Source of the DNA: Siderastrea radians
Lineage: Eukaryota > Cnidaria > Anthozoa > Scleractinia > Rhizangiidae
NCBI GenBank assembly: GCA_964017195.1
Contig: OZ024895.1
Span: 15,914,034 to 15,978,033, forward strand
Direction of reading: 5' to 3'
Length of the DNA: 64,000 nucleotides
The position numbers were made by a program, and so were the translations under genes. The notes beneath the pieces were generated by a model. That model saw only the letters and a list, made by a program, of their open reading frames with translations, ran no database searches and was not told the DNA's origin. Below, in pieces: positions 44,513 through 57,094 of the stretch; positions within the stretch are counted from its first letter, which is position 1, and every line of letters starts with the position of its first letter.

Positions 44513-44711
44513 GTAGGTTTATTGTTTAGGGTCCCAGGGATCCAGGATAAAAAACGATAAGGTTGCAGAGCTCTAAGACAGAAAAATTTCAGGAACACTC
44601 ATCTATGGGCCTTCCCGCCCTAATGCCATGTTCGATAGACGGTTGCATTGTTTGTCAGAAATTGCAAATGTCGTGTGTTTTTATTTTAAAACTTTTTGTA
44701 TCTCTTTGCAG

Positions 44712-45037
44712 AGTTACCCAGCATTGTTCTTAACAGGGCAACAAATTCAAGCTACAACGAGAGGACCCCTGTTAATATCAGCTGCATAGCGACTGGTAAA
44801 CCAGACCCTGATGTAGTGTGGATACATAAAGGACAAGTTAAGACTTCTGGGATTAAGACAGCTCATCTCACTTTTAGTGAGATCAGTAAAGAAGACGCAG
44901 GAATGTACATATGCAGAGCCAACAACTCAGCAGGGAGAACAGAGAAGCGACTTAAACTTGTGGTTAACTGTGAGTACGTCAAATGCCATGCAGCAGAGTT
45001 TCTTTACACACTCAATGATGAGAAATTTGGTTCTTAA
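44712..45037 (+). CDS. Unit C I-type Ig exon (with read-through tail)
   Basis: Acceptor CTTTGCAG; the domain ends at donor GTTAACT|GTGAGT (44969), phase 1-1. NERTPVNISCIATGKPDPDV gives the first Cys, VWIHKGQ the Trp and KEDAGMYICRANNSAG the second Cys. Without splicing at 44969 the frame runs on to TAA at 45035-45037, giving a 22-codon alternative tail with two Cys. Confidence 0.8.
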
Positions 45038-45760
45038 GTAATGTGGTCATGTAGTTAATTTTATAATACTTAATTTTGAGCTGTCATTTTTTAATGACTT
45101 CCTGGTGAGACATTTCTAATCTCCCCACATGGAAATATTCATCACTTACTGGACAGTCTAAAAATACCGTAAACTATTCATACTGTCACATACTGACTCA
45201 AACAGTTTAAATTCTTCCTTTGAAATAACATGTGATCAGGGCGAAAATGGGTATCGCCGAAAGAAACTTAAGGTTCATTTTCAAGATGGTGATTCACTGA
45301 CGTTTCAGGGTCAAAGAGGACTTGGTCACACTACTGCTCAAAACTGCTCAAAACTGCTCTCTCACAGAAACCTCGCTGTGAAAACCTAATTTTAAATAAA
45401 ACAGTATAATTTGTAAGTGACCAAGAGATGGATTAATATTATAAGTGTGACTCTGCACTTCAACTCTAGCTGTGACATGTGCGGAGAAAGCGATTGCGTG
45501 AAAAGCGAATGGTAACCTTTCATCAAAAGTTATCATGTCATGCTCCACCGTCACCGTCACCGTCGTCTTATGTAACAGACAAACAATATATTGGCGAGTG
45601 GCTTGGGGCCTCGACCGTTACTTCGGGGCAAAGCGCTTCAATTCTCGACTTATAATTTCGGTATACGGCTGAAGAAAAGTTTCCAATCACTGGATTTCAC
45701 ATTCGTTCGAAAACTACGTATTAATTACTCGTCGTGTATTGCACTAATTCACGGGAAGCG
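44970..45760. other. Spacer between units C and D
   Basis: No membrane exon or other exon recognised, apart from the possible read-through tail of unit C. Confidence 0.35.
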
Positions 45761-45838
45761 TGACGTAGTCAGTAGAGTTCCGCTTAAGCTCGGCTACTCA
45801 TACATGAAGCCCCATTTGGAGCACGGTTTTCCGCGTTC
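45761..45838 (+). promoter_or_regulatory. Unit D upstream box
   Basis: TGACGTAGTCAGTAGAGTTC, CGCTTAAGCTCGG and GGTTTTCCGCGTT in order, starting 214 nt before the unit D ATG. Confidence 0.55.
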
Positions 45839-45974
45839 GGTATGAGTTGTTGAATACGAGAGTCACAAAACACATGTACACCGTCCATCTGCCAAAAACG
45901 CGAAAAAGTGCGTTTCCTCGTGTATTTTTCATTCGCTGTCACGATCTTTCGACTACCCGCTTGACATCGCTGAA

Positions 45975-46050
45975 ATGGGTTTGGAAGCCTTCATCCAGAC
46001 ATCAACCCAATGTTGTGCCTTTCTCACACTGCTCTTATTTCCGGAGGCAG
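45975..46050 (+). CDS. Unit D signal-peptide exon
   Basis: ATG GGT TTG GAA, 76 nt, donor GAGGCAG|GTATGT, phase 1. It encodes MGLEAFIQTSTQCC then AFLTLLLFPEA, a typical signal core. Closely related to the signal exons of units E and F. Confidence 0.75.
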
Positions 46051-46671
46051 GTATGTATCACTTTAGTTGATCTAGCTTGATAAAGCGGTCTGACAAAGCC
46101 TGGCTATTAAAGCTGTAGTATAGGATATTAAGGTCTATTAAATACAAGGACAACCCTCCCTATGAATAGTTTTGATCGGTTGTGTCAATTCTAAACAGTC
46201 TAAACACCTTTTATTTGGACATCCTTGTAACGTTTGAACAGTTCTCAGTTGATTGTCGAGTATAATTTCTGTCTTCTTTAGTTTCAGCTTTATTTGTTCC
46301 GATTATTATTAATTAAAATCCAAAACCAATTGTTTCTTCATCGTACATAGGTATATTTTGCGCTTGACGCTGGTTGCTTGGATCCAAATTCCTGTTGGGT
46401 GTTGTTTAGGTCTCTACCTATTAGTCAGCATTAGTGAACATCAGTGTTAAGTAGGCGGCAAATAATTGACTGTAGGCGTCAAAATTGCCGGCTGCCGGCA
46501 CATTTTGACAGGACTGCGGTCTGTTGTGCAGATATGATAGCTACGGTTTCGGATCAACTATTTGACCTTGATCCTGAATGTTTATCCATGCTGTCAGGAG
46601 CCAAAAAAGTAAAAAAACGTAATTAGTCATTTTTATTTGTTTAGTTAAAGGTTTGTCATTTGTTTAGTTAA

Positions 46672-46790
46672 AGGTCTGACATCGTACAACGGAAGTGTCA
46701 ATGAAAGGCTTAATTGGATCTTCTCACCCTCTCTTCTTTGAGCTTTGCTTGGGGCTTGTCTGGTAGCGTTGGTTCATGTACTACTAAATT
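46672..46790 (+). pseudogene. Unit D broken V-type exon
   Basis: ACATCGTACAACGGAAGTGT, then GGCTTAATTGGATCTTCT and GGGGCTTGTCTGGTAGCG line up with the first third of the unit F V exon (54927). The reading frame is shifted, the FTW segment is lost and homology stops near 46790, where unrelated repeat sequence begins. It lies 620 nt after the unit D signal exon, the normal V position. Confidence 0.65.
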
Positions 46791-47100
46791 ATACCAACCT
46801 TCAAATTTAATGACATATTCTCTGTGAATGGACAAATCCATAATTTTAGGGCAGTTTTCATTTGGGTCAAACCAAAGCCAGGGTAATTCCTCTGAGCAAC
46901 CGCGATAGAAGCAAACAACGCAATAAACCAATCACACTCGAAGCAAATACGTGTAATTCTTACCAAGTGCGAGAATTTGATTGCAACGGTGTGTAACGCC
47001 ATGCTACTTAAAATCATTAATCCTTACAACATTGCTTGTAAATCGACTAGGCCTTAAAACGTACAGGCCGGCCGGCCACTGCTTATATACTTTACAATTT

Positions 47101-47707
47101 TTACAAATGAGGGTCTCCCAGGGGTTGTAGGGAACAAGGGAACATGGCTAATTTAAACTGGGGAACGGGGGAACAAAGACAAAATATCTCAGGGGAAAAG
47201 GGAACATAAAACAGTTTGGGAGATCACGGGAACAAAACACTGTGAAGGGAAGGGAAAAAAATGAAATAAAGACCTCAAAGGCACTTCTAGCGCGACATTG
47301 TCTCTGCTTCCATGTCGTCAATGGTTGGCTCTTTTTTAATTATTCCCAGTGATGGGGGTGATGGGCTTGCTCGACTTTCACGCTCGTGTTTTAGCCGTTC
47401 CCATAGCTCTGCTCTCACGAGCATATCCTTTAAGGACTGTCTTTCATATATAATATTAATGGCGGTTCCTTAAAGACTTCTTTAAGTAATGGGTGTTTTT
47501 TAATCAAATGCTATTTGTTCATGATAATCTGTTTCAAATTGGGCACTGATGGTTGGTATTAAGTTACAAAGGGCAATATTCGTTTATTTTCTCTGCACTT
47601 TTGTTGGAGGGCTAGCTTTCTACCTTCAAAATCAAGTCACTTTTAAAAGTGTACACGACCCCACAAGCATTATGCTTTAAATTTTTATCGTGTTTAAATA
47701 AAGGATG

Positions 47708-47738
<31 letters not shown>

Positions 47739-48866
47739 AATGATGATGATGAGTGTATAATGTATAAAACTTTCTGGGTAACCTCTCCTTTGGAGTTGTT
47801 TTTCGAAGTTTTAAATTATCTGTTGAAATAATGTCCTAGAAGAGTTTGTTTAGTATAGTCTTAAAAAGCCTCTCCTAATATTAAACCTCTTTTGACATCG
47901 GGTTTGTAGCACAAGGGAAAATGTGCATACCGAAATTTTTCTGTGGGTTTGAGATGCGTGCGTACATCAAGTACCGATTCTTTTTTGAATCTCTCGCCTT
48001 TCTGTACGCTAGTGTCCGAGAACGTTGTTTCTGTTTCAGATATTTCAGATATTTGATTTATATATATTGTAAGGTAGTGTTTATTTGCATGCTCAACGAA
48101 CTTAGTTATTTCCTCTCTACTAACGTTCCAAGGTAAAGAAACGTCATAATGAAACGTTTCCAAACAAGCGGTTTTATCACGCTTTGGCTAAGGGTGTCTG
48201 TTTTAACTTTCGCCACGAAAATGTTGACAAAGGCAACTGCCATTTTAGTACCCATGGCAGTGCTGCGTGTCTGTGATAGTATTTTGCATTAAATTGGAAG
48301 GAATTTTCCTGTAGGATAAGCCTTAGCGCTCGTTCTAGTAGTGGTGTGGGGATGGGTATTTTATTTTGACGAAAAGAGACGTATGCTCAGTTGCAGGTTT
48401 GCATTCCCTCTCCTTGTGGTATATTTGTATATAGGCTCGTAACGTCCGTAACGCCTTCCCTGCAAGTTCTCAGTGAGCTAAGTTAAGTTCTAAGGCTCAT
48501 CTAACTAACCGTCTTAGCCCTACAGGAACCTCCAATTACGTGTCCGTCTAATAGAGGATCACACATAGTCTATACTGATCTATATTCTGATATTTTTTTT
48601 TGTGTGTAAGGTTAGTTAACCTGTGACGGCTGTTAAAGCTGCCTATAATTGGATAGAAAGTTGCAAAAAAGACCAGCAGATGTTAGTACTATAAAATAAA
48701 TTAGAATTCTTTCGATTTTTCTTTGCGGGGGGGGGGGGGTTGAGGGGGTGCGACAGTAGTAAAGCAGGGAACAATTTGGGAATAACAATAGCAACAAGGA
48801 AACACAAGCAAATTCTTCAAGGGAACAAGAGAACAAGGACCTCCCCTCGGAGACCCTCACAAATGT
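47101..48866. mobile_element. ~1.77 kb element with TGAGGGTCTCC inverted ends
   Basis: TGAGGGTCTCCCAGGGG at 47108 is matched in complement by CCCCTCGGAGACCCTCA at 48844. GGGAACAAGGGAACA-like words lie just inside both ends. The interior has a (GAT)n run and no recognisable transposase, so it looks non-autonomous. It separates the broken unit D V exon from the intact V exon at 48987. Confidence 0.55.
47708..47752 (+). repeat. (GAT)n microsatellite
   Basis: About 15 GAT units with one AAT interruption. Confidence 0.9.
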
Positions 48867-48986
48867 GAACTAAATCATCTTAATAACAATGCTGGGTTTT
48901 TGTTGTTTAGGGGGATACGAAATTTAAAGCATTCCCATGTTGCTGATAAATCTTAATTTAAACCTTTAACTGATTATTTGCCTCAG

Positions 48987-49367
48987 TAAATGGCGCAATA
49001 ACATTCATATCACCGTATGGAGGAACAAGTGTGTATGTGGCTGTTGGCTCTTCGGTGACTTTTACTTGGAACTATTCTGGAGCCCTATATCAAATCGACT
49101 GGGGACTCAAGAGTACTGATATAAATGACATTGATACTATACTAGTATCTCTTACCACCTTTGGTATGTTGCCAGTTAACCCTCCAGTCCCTGCTGAATA
49201 CAAAAGACGGGTAAATGGGAGCATCACTGCCACCTCTTCCTCTGGTCAGGCCATCTTCACACTGAATGATATCAAAACATATGACCAAAGAATTTTTGGC
49301 TGCAAAATAGAATCAACTGATGCTATACCTGACCGAAAATTTGACTCTGTGCAACTGGTTGTCGGAG
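48987..49367 (+). CDS. Unit D second V-type Ig exon
   Basis: Acceptor TTGCCTCAG, donor GTCGGAG|GTAGGT, phase 1-1, frame intact. It encodes NGAITFISPYGGTSVYVAVG, SSVTFTWNYSGALYQIDWG and FTLNDIKTYDQRIFGCKI. It is the most divergent V exon of the array but keeps Trp in place of the B-strand Cys. With the first V exon of unit D broken, this one could be spliced to the signal exon at 45975 with a long intron. Confidence 0.8.
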
Positions 49368-50236
49368 GTAGGTGGTTATGTCTACAGTGTAAAGTAGTAC
49401 TTGTATTTGCAGTTGTGTAACAACACTGCTATGTATATTGTAAAGTACGCGTGAAACTAGTCTGTGTTCTTTAGGTCCTTAAGCTAGAATTCTTTCATAT
49501 AAGGTAATGCCATGGAGTCTAAACATTTATTGAGCTTTGTATACTTCACTTGTCATTTTGTGGTCGGGAGTTACACTTGTAGAATCCATGCATAAAGCAC
49601 TACATCTTGGCGGACACAACCAATCAGATTACCGGATTGGGACACGTGACACAGACGCGCCAATCAGAAAGCCGTATTTTTTGTATTCCGATCTGATGCA
49701 ACGAAGAAGTATGCCGTCATGTGTCGTCATCAATTGTTTTTGAGGTTGAGCTGCTAATTAAAAAAAAGTCACGCAAGATTGTCTCGCAAGCAAATTCCGT
49801 CACGCACTTGGAGACCAGAAAAAAACAAAACAAAAAACAAACAAAAGCAAAAACAAAAAACAAAAACAAAACAAGAAACAAAACCACATCAAATATATAC
49901 GTTTTTCCATGTATTTTTTTTTCGTTGCTCTCCATGGATGTCGTAGCAATCGCGAGTTTTTGTGCACATTTGCTCTAGACGTTATCACATTTCTACGGCT
50001 TTCGTATGGTTTCGGTGTCCCACACAAATATGGTATTGCCAAGGGAGGAACATCACGTCGCTGTAGCATCGGGCCATATCGTAAATACCTTGGTTGTGGA
50101 AGTTTGAAATGTAACACGTCTTCGTGATGTCCATAAACTCACCATCAGTAAACCATTGTTTAAAAAGGAAGCAATAGTATTTGCGGGTTTCAGCCAAATT
50201 TTGTCCGTTCATGATGTCAGTCTGACAATTTTGCAG

Positions 50237-50547
50237 AATTGCCCAGTATTGTTCTTAACACTACAACTAACACAAGTTACAATGAGAAGAGCCCTGTTAA
50301 TGTAAGCTGTACAGCAACTGGTAAACCATACCCTGATGTAGTGTGGATCTACAAAGGACAAGTAAAGAGCTCTGGGGTTAGGAGCGCTCATCTCAGCTTC
50401 ACTGAAATCAGTAAAGAAGACGCAGGAATTTACACATGCAAAGCCAACAACTCAGCAGGAAGAACAGAGAAACGACTGAGACTTGTGGTTAACTGTGAGT
50501 ATATCAAGTGCTTGCCGCGTAGTTGCTTTACGATGCACAATGAATGA
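50237..50547 (+). CDS. Unit D I-type Ig exon
   Basis: Acceptor TTTTGCAG; the domain ends at donor GTTAACT|GTGAGT (50494), phase 1-1. NEKSPVNVSCTATGKPYPDV, VWIYKGQ and KEDAGIYTCKANNSAG show a canonical I-set with both Cys and Trp. The unspliced frame continues to TGA at 50547. Very similar to the unit C I exon. Confidence 0.85.
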
Positions 50548-51694
50548 TGTGAAATTTGGTACTTCAGTGATCATATATTTTTCATAACCTTGCAGTAAAA
50601 CTTGCTTTAAATCTCCCTACATCTGCTACATGGAACTTTTTATCACAGTTACTGACTCAAATAGTTTATTTTCAACTTTTTTTAACTTAATAATCATTTC
50701 CAAGAAATTCCCCTTCTTGAGCAAGTTCAATTTTGTGATCAGGACGTCAACGAGAATTGCCAAATAACGTGTATTGATCTGAGCTTGATCAGAGCTTGAT
50801 TTAAGACAATGATTCAGTGGAACTACGAGGACCAAAGAGACCTTGTTCACACTCAATACCGTTCCAAAAATTAGTGCTCTCTCTCTCAAAGGCCTCGATG
50901 CATGTGAAAACCGAATTCTCACGTAATACAATCGGTTAAGTTAGTGACCAGGATATGGGTTTTTTAGTTATGTTTCTGTGCATATATATTAAAATAAAAC
51001 TTGTGAGGCATTCGTGGGGACGAAGACTGCGTGAAAAGAGCCATCAGTAGCGTTCGACTAAAAGGTCGATGTTATGCTCCCACGTTAACTCTTGCGAAGC
51101 GCATTTGAACACGCAGATATACCAAAAATACGGCATATAAATATCATTATCACTACCATTTTAACTAGATGCAAGCCTGGCCCGTTTGCCATCTTTTTAA
51201 TTATTGATGAACAGAGTGAAACAAACTCTAAAGAGCAATCATCTCCGCCCATTACTTAATCGTATTTTTCGTTGTATTTCTTGTTTGTATTCCAAGGCCC
51301 ATTAGCCGTGGCTGTGGAATTACGCTGCTACAAACAAAAGGCATTATATTGGTGACCGTGTTATGGCCCTTCGCCGTTATTAAGCGACCGAAAGCTTCAA
51401 TTCTTGACTTAACAATTTCCGAAAACGACTGAACATGGTGATTTCCTTGCCATTTAAGCTCACTAATGAATATAATGGCTTTTGAGATCACAAATGTTGA
51501 CATATTAAAATATGTCACATCTGCTCCGCTGTGATTTGTGGTTCCGTGATATAACTTAAGGCCTGAATTTAAATCGTTGTCGGTCATAGAAAGACAAAAG
51601 GTTATTAGGTAAGGTTTGCCAATCGCCTTGATGAAATTGCGTATTACGGATATGTCTTGCATTAGTTCACGGGAAGCTTCAGGGGAGAGCAGGA
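50495..51694. other. Spacer between units D and E
   Basis: No exon recognised beyond the read-through tail of unit D. A longer minus-strand frame at 51252-51743 overlaps the unit E 5' region and has no domain I recognise. Confidence 0.35.
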
Positions 51695-51706
51695 TTTTCC
51701 GCGTTC
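51695..51706 (+). promoter_or_regulatory. Unit E residual upstream box
   Basis: Only the TTTTCCGCGTTC part of the box remains, 144 nt before the unit E ATG. The TGACGTAG and TTCCGCTTAAGC parts present in the sister unit F are missing, in line with decay of this unit. Confidence 0.4.
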
Positions 51707-51838
51707 CGTAGAAGGCCTTGAATACGGGAGTAAAACGCACCATCCATCTTGCAAGACATAAAAAGTATGTCTTCTCATATATTTGCCATTATATTGCATT
51801 CACTGTTACAATTCTTCAAACCGCCCGACATCAGTGGG

Positions 51839-53428
51839 ATGCGTTTGGGAGCCTTTATTCAGACATCAACTCATTGCTGTTCCTTTCTTACGCTGCTGAT
51901 ATATTTCCGGAAGCAGGTTTGTATGACTTTAGTTGGTCTAATTGTAGCTTGATAAAACGGTCTGAGAAATATCCTAACCTGTCCTATAGTTGATTAAATA
52001 CAAAGACAATCCCAAGTGTAGACTTAGACACGTTTGTCTTGTTCATTTTGTTCATTTCCTCCGAGTACTTAACGAATGAAATCCTGTATATATAGTGGTT
52101 CAGACGGTCGTCGAATAGAAGGTGTAAATAGCAAGCATTTGAACGTTTTTCAGTTGATTGTCGAATGTGATACTCGCTTGATTTAGTTTCAGCTTTCTTT
52201 GCTTACTAACCGATTATTATAAACGCAACACCAATCCTTTGTTTGCCCTACGCCAATGTATTTTGAGCTGGACGCTTGAGTTCTTAATTTCTGTTGAGTG
52301 CTGTTTCGGCCCGTTGTGCAGATACGATAGCTACGGTTTCAAACAAATTAAACGACTTGACCTTTCGCTGAACGCGTTAGTAAATTATTGGCAATTGCAC
52401 ATCAAGTGTATGTAGAATCAAACAAGGCTGAAACGCAACCGTTATCATTTGTTTAGGTAAGGCTCTGATGCAATTTACGTCATCATACAACGGAACTCAG
52501 TTGTAAAAGGCTTAGTTGGCTCTTCTATGAACTTCACCTGGGGCTTCTCTGGAGACGACACTGGCGACGTAATGTGGAGCCTTATGAAAAGTGGATGTTT
52601 AAACTTTGAAACTAATGAAATACTTACAACAATCAATAAGGGTACAGTAACATTTTATCGGGTCCATCAGCATATACTGGACCAGTGTAAGTGGAAGTCG
52701 TACGGGTGACTCATCCCTTGGTCAGGTAACCTTCACTCTTAGTTCGATCTCAAAAGTTGATGAGCGAGTTTATGGGTGCAGATTATACCCAGGACCATCA
52801 TCATTTGATTATTCAGAATTCGACTTCGGGCACTTGATTGTTGAAGGTGAGCAAAATTGCTTCCTGTTTTTTTATCCCCATTTAGTCTACCTAAACTGCA
52901 CCTGGCAATGCAGATGCTAGTGTTACCGCGAATGACAAATACACAGAATGCCTTACAGGGCAGTTCTAGTATATATTATATTTGAATCAGATAATGTTTG
53001 CACGAAGAATGAAAAGTTAGTTCCTTTAGGTCTTAATATTAACGTACTACTGTTAGCATGGAGTGCTAACAGTTTAAGAATACATTTTATGTTGTAACGC
53101 CTGCATTTGCGATAACTCGTCAGTAAAAATAGTTTTAATCCGATATTATATAAAACTGTACTTGAACTTGCAGAAGAGCCCAAGATCACTCGTCCAGTTA
53201 CTGTAAATGCAAGTTACACTGAGGGAAGTCCTGTTGATATCAGCTGTGAGGCCACAGGAACACCAGTTAATGTAATGTGGATCCATGACGGACAAGTGAA
53301 GAGTCTTGGGTCTAAAACGGTTCTTCTAAAGTTCAGTACAATTGGCAAAGTAGATGCAGAAATGTACATATGAAGGGCCAACAACTCTGCAGGAAGAACA
53401 GAGAAGCAAGTGAATCTCGTGATTAACT
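51839..53428 (+). pseudogene. Ig unit E, inactivated in all three exons
   Basis: Signal exon 51839-51916 is 78 nt instead of 76 (a 2 nt insertion in the hydrophobic core), so its frame is shifted; it ends CAG|GTTTGT. V exon 52457-52846 has an early one-base shift that reaches TAA after GGAACTCAGTTG, then continues in another frame (NFTWGFSGDDTGDVMW) and breaks again near 52690. I-type exon 53174-53428 has TGA at 53371 in place of the F-strand Cys codon (YI*RANNSAG) and lacks one codon in the CD region. Flanking DNA closely resembles unit F, so this is a dead sister copy of F. Confidence 0.85.
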
Positions 53429-54082
53429 GTGAGTAATTTCTTAATAAACTCCTCAGTGAATACTCTAAACGATTTGTCGCCTCCTTCAGTATAGCTGACA
53501 ACACCGTCGTCAAACATTTACTCAAAACTAATCAACCGCTGATTTAAAGTAAGCCTCATTTGGTAATACGTTCATATGTCTTGGTATTATCCGTCCTGGA
53601 TCCGAGCTTCATTCAAGATAACAAAGATGATTCAGTGAAACTTAGAGGATCAAAGATGTCTTGGTCACGTTTAATTACTCTTCAAAAATTCTCTGTCTTT
53701 AAGGCCTTGTGAAAACCAAATTTTAACATAATGCTGTTATCCCTAAATGCTTGTAAGGCGCATTTGAACTTGTACTTATAAAAAAAAGTACGTCATATAA
53801 AACTGATTATCACTACTTTTGAACTAGATGCAAGCGTGACCCATTTGCCATCTTATTAATTACTCGTAAACAAAGGGAAACCAACTGTAAAGAGCAATCA
53901 ATCAATTTATCATATTTTTATATTTGTTTGTCACATTCGTAACTCTGTGATCCGTGGTGCGTGATAATTTAGGGTCTGAATTTATGACTTTGCTGGTCAC
54001 ATAATACAAAAGGTTTAACACTAAGGTTATCAATCGCCTTGATAAAATTGCGTGTTTCTGATTGTGCATTGCACGGAAAGGG

Positions 54083-54166
54083 TGACGTAGGCTGAGTCAG
54101 CGGGGTTCCGCTTAAGCTCCGCTACTCTGACATGAAGCCAGATTTGGAGGAAGGTTTTCCGCGTTA
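54083..54166 (+). promoter_or_regulatory. Unit F upstream box
   Basis: TGACGTAGGCTGAGTCAGCG, GTTCCGCTTAAGCTCCG and GGTTTTCCGCGTTATTG in order, starting 209 nt before the unit F ATG. The first part also holds a TGAGTCA (AP-1-like) word. Confidence 0.55.
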
Positions 54167-54291
54167 TTGCGTAGAAGGTCTTGAATACGAGAGATGAAAA
54201 TAAAGTGAAAAAAGGCGCATCTTCTCATGTATCTGGCAGTATATTACATTCACCGTTACGGTTTCTGAGCGAGCGCAAGCAATCAAGCAAG

Positions 54292-54367
54292 ATGCACTTG
54301 GTAACCTCAATTCAGATATCAACCCAATGGTGTGCTTTTCTTAAACTGACGTTATTTCCGGAAGCAG
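54292..54367 (+). CDS. Unit F signal-peptide exon
   Basis: ATG CAC TTG GTA, 76 nt, donor GAAGCAG|GTATGT, phase 1. It encodes MHLVTSIQISTQWC then AFLKLTLFPEA. A Lys interrupts the hydrophobic core, so the signal may be weaker than in other units. Confidence 0.7.
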
Positions 54368-54926
54368 GTATGTATGACTTAAGGTATTCTAGCTTGATTA
54401 AACAATCTGAGGAATATCATAAGCTATAGTATAAAGAATTAATTAGAAGGGCAACGCTATGTATGGGTTTGATCGGTTTTGTCGATAATTTTAACCAGAA
54501 GCGTTGCTTTATTCATACAATCAAGGATATATGAGCGGATTTTCTTTTAAGCTGGATCCTAGCGATGTAGTTTGCAAACGTTTGAACGGTTTCCAAGTGA
54601 GTGTCGACGTGATTTCCGTTTTGTCCGTTCAGTTTTGCCTTATTTGCTTATCATCCAATTGTGATTAAATACAAAACCAATCGTGACTACGCCATACGCC
54701 GATTTATTTTGAGCGTGACCCTGGTTGCACTGAGTTTGGCATGATTTGCTCGAGTTCCTTATCATCTGTAGGGGGTTGTTTCAGCCTGTTGTCATGAAAT
54801 GTGACATCTACGGTTTCGGATCAACCGCTTGACATTGATCTTGAAAGTTCAGTAAATCATTCCCTTTGCATATTAAGACTGCAAGAACAAAAAAAGTATA
54901 AAACGTGACAATTTTTGTTTCTTCAG

Positions 54927-55292
54927 TTCAAGGTTTGATACAGTTCACGTCATCATACAATGGAACTGTTGTGAAAGGCCTAGTTGGTTCTTCTGTGAAC
55001 TTCACCTGGGGCTTCTCTGGTAACGTTGGTATTATATACTGGGGACTAAAAAAAAGTGGTGTCAATGACTTTCTGATTAATGGCAAACTAGTAATGCTAC
55101 ACCATGGGGGATCGACATTATTAGGGCCACCACAATACGCTGGACGTGTGAGTGGAAGTCATAGTTCTGGACAGGCTATCTTCACCCTTAGTTCAATCAC
55201 AACAGCTGATGAGCGTGTTTATGGCTGCCGCCTACAGCCACCGACCGGATTTGATGATCCACGATTTGACTTTGTGCGTTTGGTTGTTGAAG
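54927..55292 (+). CDS. Unit F V-type Ig exon
   Basis: Acceptor TTTCTTCAG, donor TTGAAG|GTAAGT, phase 1-1, intact frame. It encodes GLIQFTSSYNGTVVKGLVG, SSVNFTWGFSGNVGIIYWG and FTLSSITTADERVYGCRL. V-type with Trp at the B-strand Cys position and a single F-strand Cys. Confidence 0.85.
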
Positions 55293-55475
55293 GTAAGTAC
55301 AAGGTTACCTGGTCCTCTGTTTTCCTTATACATTACGAAAAGCACTTACCCATGCAGCTGTACGTTACTGTTGCCTCGAATGAAAAACTCAAAGAATACC
55401 TTTAATTACAGTGCAATCTGACACATGGATTTTAAATGACACGTAAATTCCAATAATCTGTCTTTAAACTTGCAG

Positions 55476-55733
55476 AAGAGCCCAAGATCACTCGTCCAGT
55501 TATTGCAAATGAAAGTTACAATGAAGGAAGTCCTGTTGATATCAGCTGTGAGGCCACAGGAACACCAGTCCCAAATGTTATGTGGATCCATGACGGACAA
55601 ATGAAAAGTTTTGGGTCTAAAACAGCTCATCTTAAGTTCAGTACAATTAGCAAAATAGATGCAGGAACGTACACATGCAGGGCCAACAACTCTGCAGGAA
55701 GAACAGAGAAGCAAGTGAATCTCGTGATTAACT
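55476..55733 (+). CDS. Unit F I-type Ig exon
   Basis: Acceptor AACTTGCAG, donor ATTAACT|GTGAGT, phase 1-1, intact. SPVDISCEATGTPVPNVMWI gives the first Cys and Trp; SKIDAGTYTCRANNSAG gives the second Cys. If unspliced, the frame stops at TAA two codons after the donor. Confidence 0.85.
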
Positions 55734-56212
55734 GTGAGTAAATTTTTAATGAACTGCTGTAAATGTTCCAAACAATTTTGTCTCCTCTTTCAACTTAAAA
55801 CTTTGTCATCGAAAATCAACGTCCAGGAAAGCTCAACCGCTGAATTCTGTTAAATAGAATTCGAGAAAGGCGAAAATCGTCGTTATATTGCCAACGCTTT
55901 AACGCATTTCCGCAGTAAAATGTCATTCTCGTTCTAACCAGTTTAGCAAGATAACGAAAGGCTGTTTACATTCTATATTCAAAATAAACAATTGTATTCA
56001 GAAACCTAAACAATCAGAACGGAACTAAAGGTCACTATTGCCATATGCAATCAAATGTCGACGCGATAATTGAAACAGTTTTGTAATCAGGGTTTTGCGG
56101 GTCTTTGGTAGTGTTTTGGCAAAGTCTTCCATGTGATCTAATTTAGCTTGTTCCCATCAACGTAGAATTTTTTAAACCGAAAATAGTCTTAATCCCCTTA
56201 CAAGTTCCGCTT
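55734..56212. other. Spacer between units F and G
   Basis: No exon recognised. Confidence 0.35.
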
Positions 56213-56240
56213 AAACAATTGGGGTGAAATTTTCCGCTTT
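56213..56240 (+). promoter_or_regulatory. Unit G upstream box (short form)
   Basis: AGTTCCGCTTAAACAATTGG followed by ATTTTCCGC, with no TGACGT part. Starts 158 nt before the unit G ATG, closer than in other units. Confidence 0.4.
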
Positions 56241-56370
56241 CTCGCTCAAGCGAGTAGTACATCAGTTACAAAACAAGCCGTACATCAACGTATCGTTCTT
56301 GTTGTCTACAACTTTCACATGTTCCATTTAGTGACAGGGATTTCGCGGCTGTTTGTCCAATCTCGTTGAG

Positions 56371-56449
56371 ATGTTTTTTGTATCCGGCTTTGTACGAGCA
56401 TCTGTAGAATGCTGTGTTTTCCTTGCACTTATTTTATTCCCCCATACAG
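56371..56449 (+). CDS. Unit G signal-peptide exon
   Basis: ATG at 56371, 79 nt (one codon longer than the family), donor CATACAG|GTATGT, phase 1. It encodes MFFVSGFVRASVECC then VFLALILFPHT, a good signal sequence. Confidence 0.75.
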
Positions 56450-57094
56450 GTATGTGTAGCGCTTTTTCTTTACCTTAAAGCATGTTTTTACTTAACCAAG
56501 GCGGTAGCAAACATATTGTTACTGGTAGCGTTATGTTTTTCATGAAATGAAAGACTGCTTTTTGTTTGTTATGTAGTAGTAATACTACCCTGAGTGTGTA
56601 CGTCATGCAGCAGGAACTCGGTGACTAGGGTTTTTAATAAAGTTGTGGATCGCTACTTAATTTCTAGAAGATGTAAACTACTGATCAGTACCAGAGATTT
56701 GAAAATTACCTCATGTGCTTGTGTATTACCTTTTACTACATTTTAATATCCATACAATTAATAATTCGGGTTAAGATTTCCGCCTCAGTTAGTTCGTCCA
56801 AACACACGAACTTCAGTCGCTTCCACGTTAACAAAAGCAGTCCAGTTCCGACTTTAGTCAGCTTTCTTTTATCTAGACAAAGCATGTTTGCACAAAAACG
56901 AATAATAAACCTGGTTTCATTTTCAAGCAAAGCTATTCTTCGAGGAAATATCTCTGATCACGTCTAGTCAATAGAAAGTTACAATTAATAGTTGTATAAT
57001 TGTGCTGTAACAAGGGAAAGCGACTTTCTTACGTTTGAAAGAAAAAAAAATAATTAAATACCCATAATCAGTTACATTTGTATTACTGTTGCAG

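Noticed and set aside
51252..51743. 163-codon minus-strand frame
   Set aside because: No recognisable domain; it overlaps the upstream region of unit E, whose signals are on the + strand.
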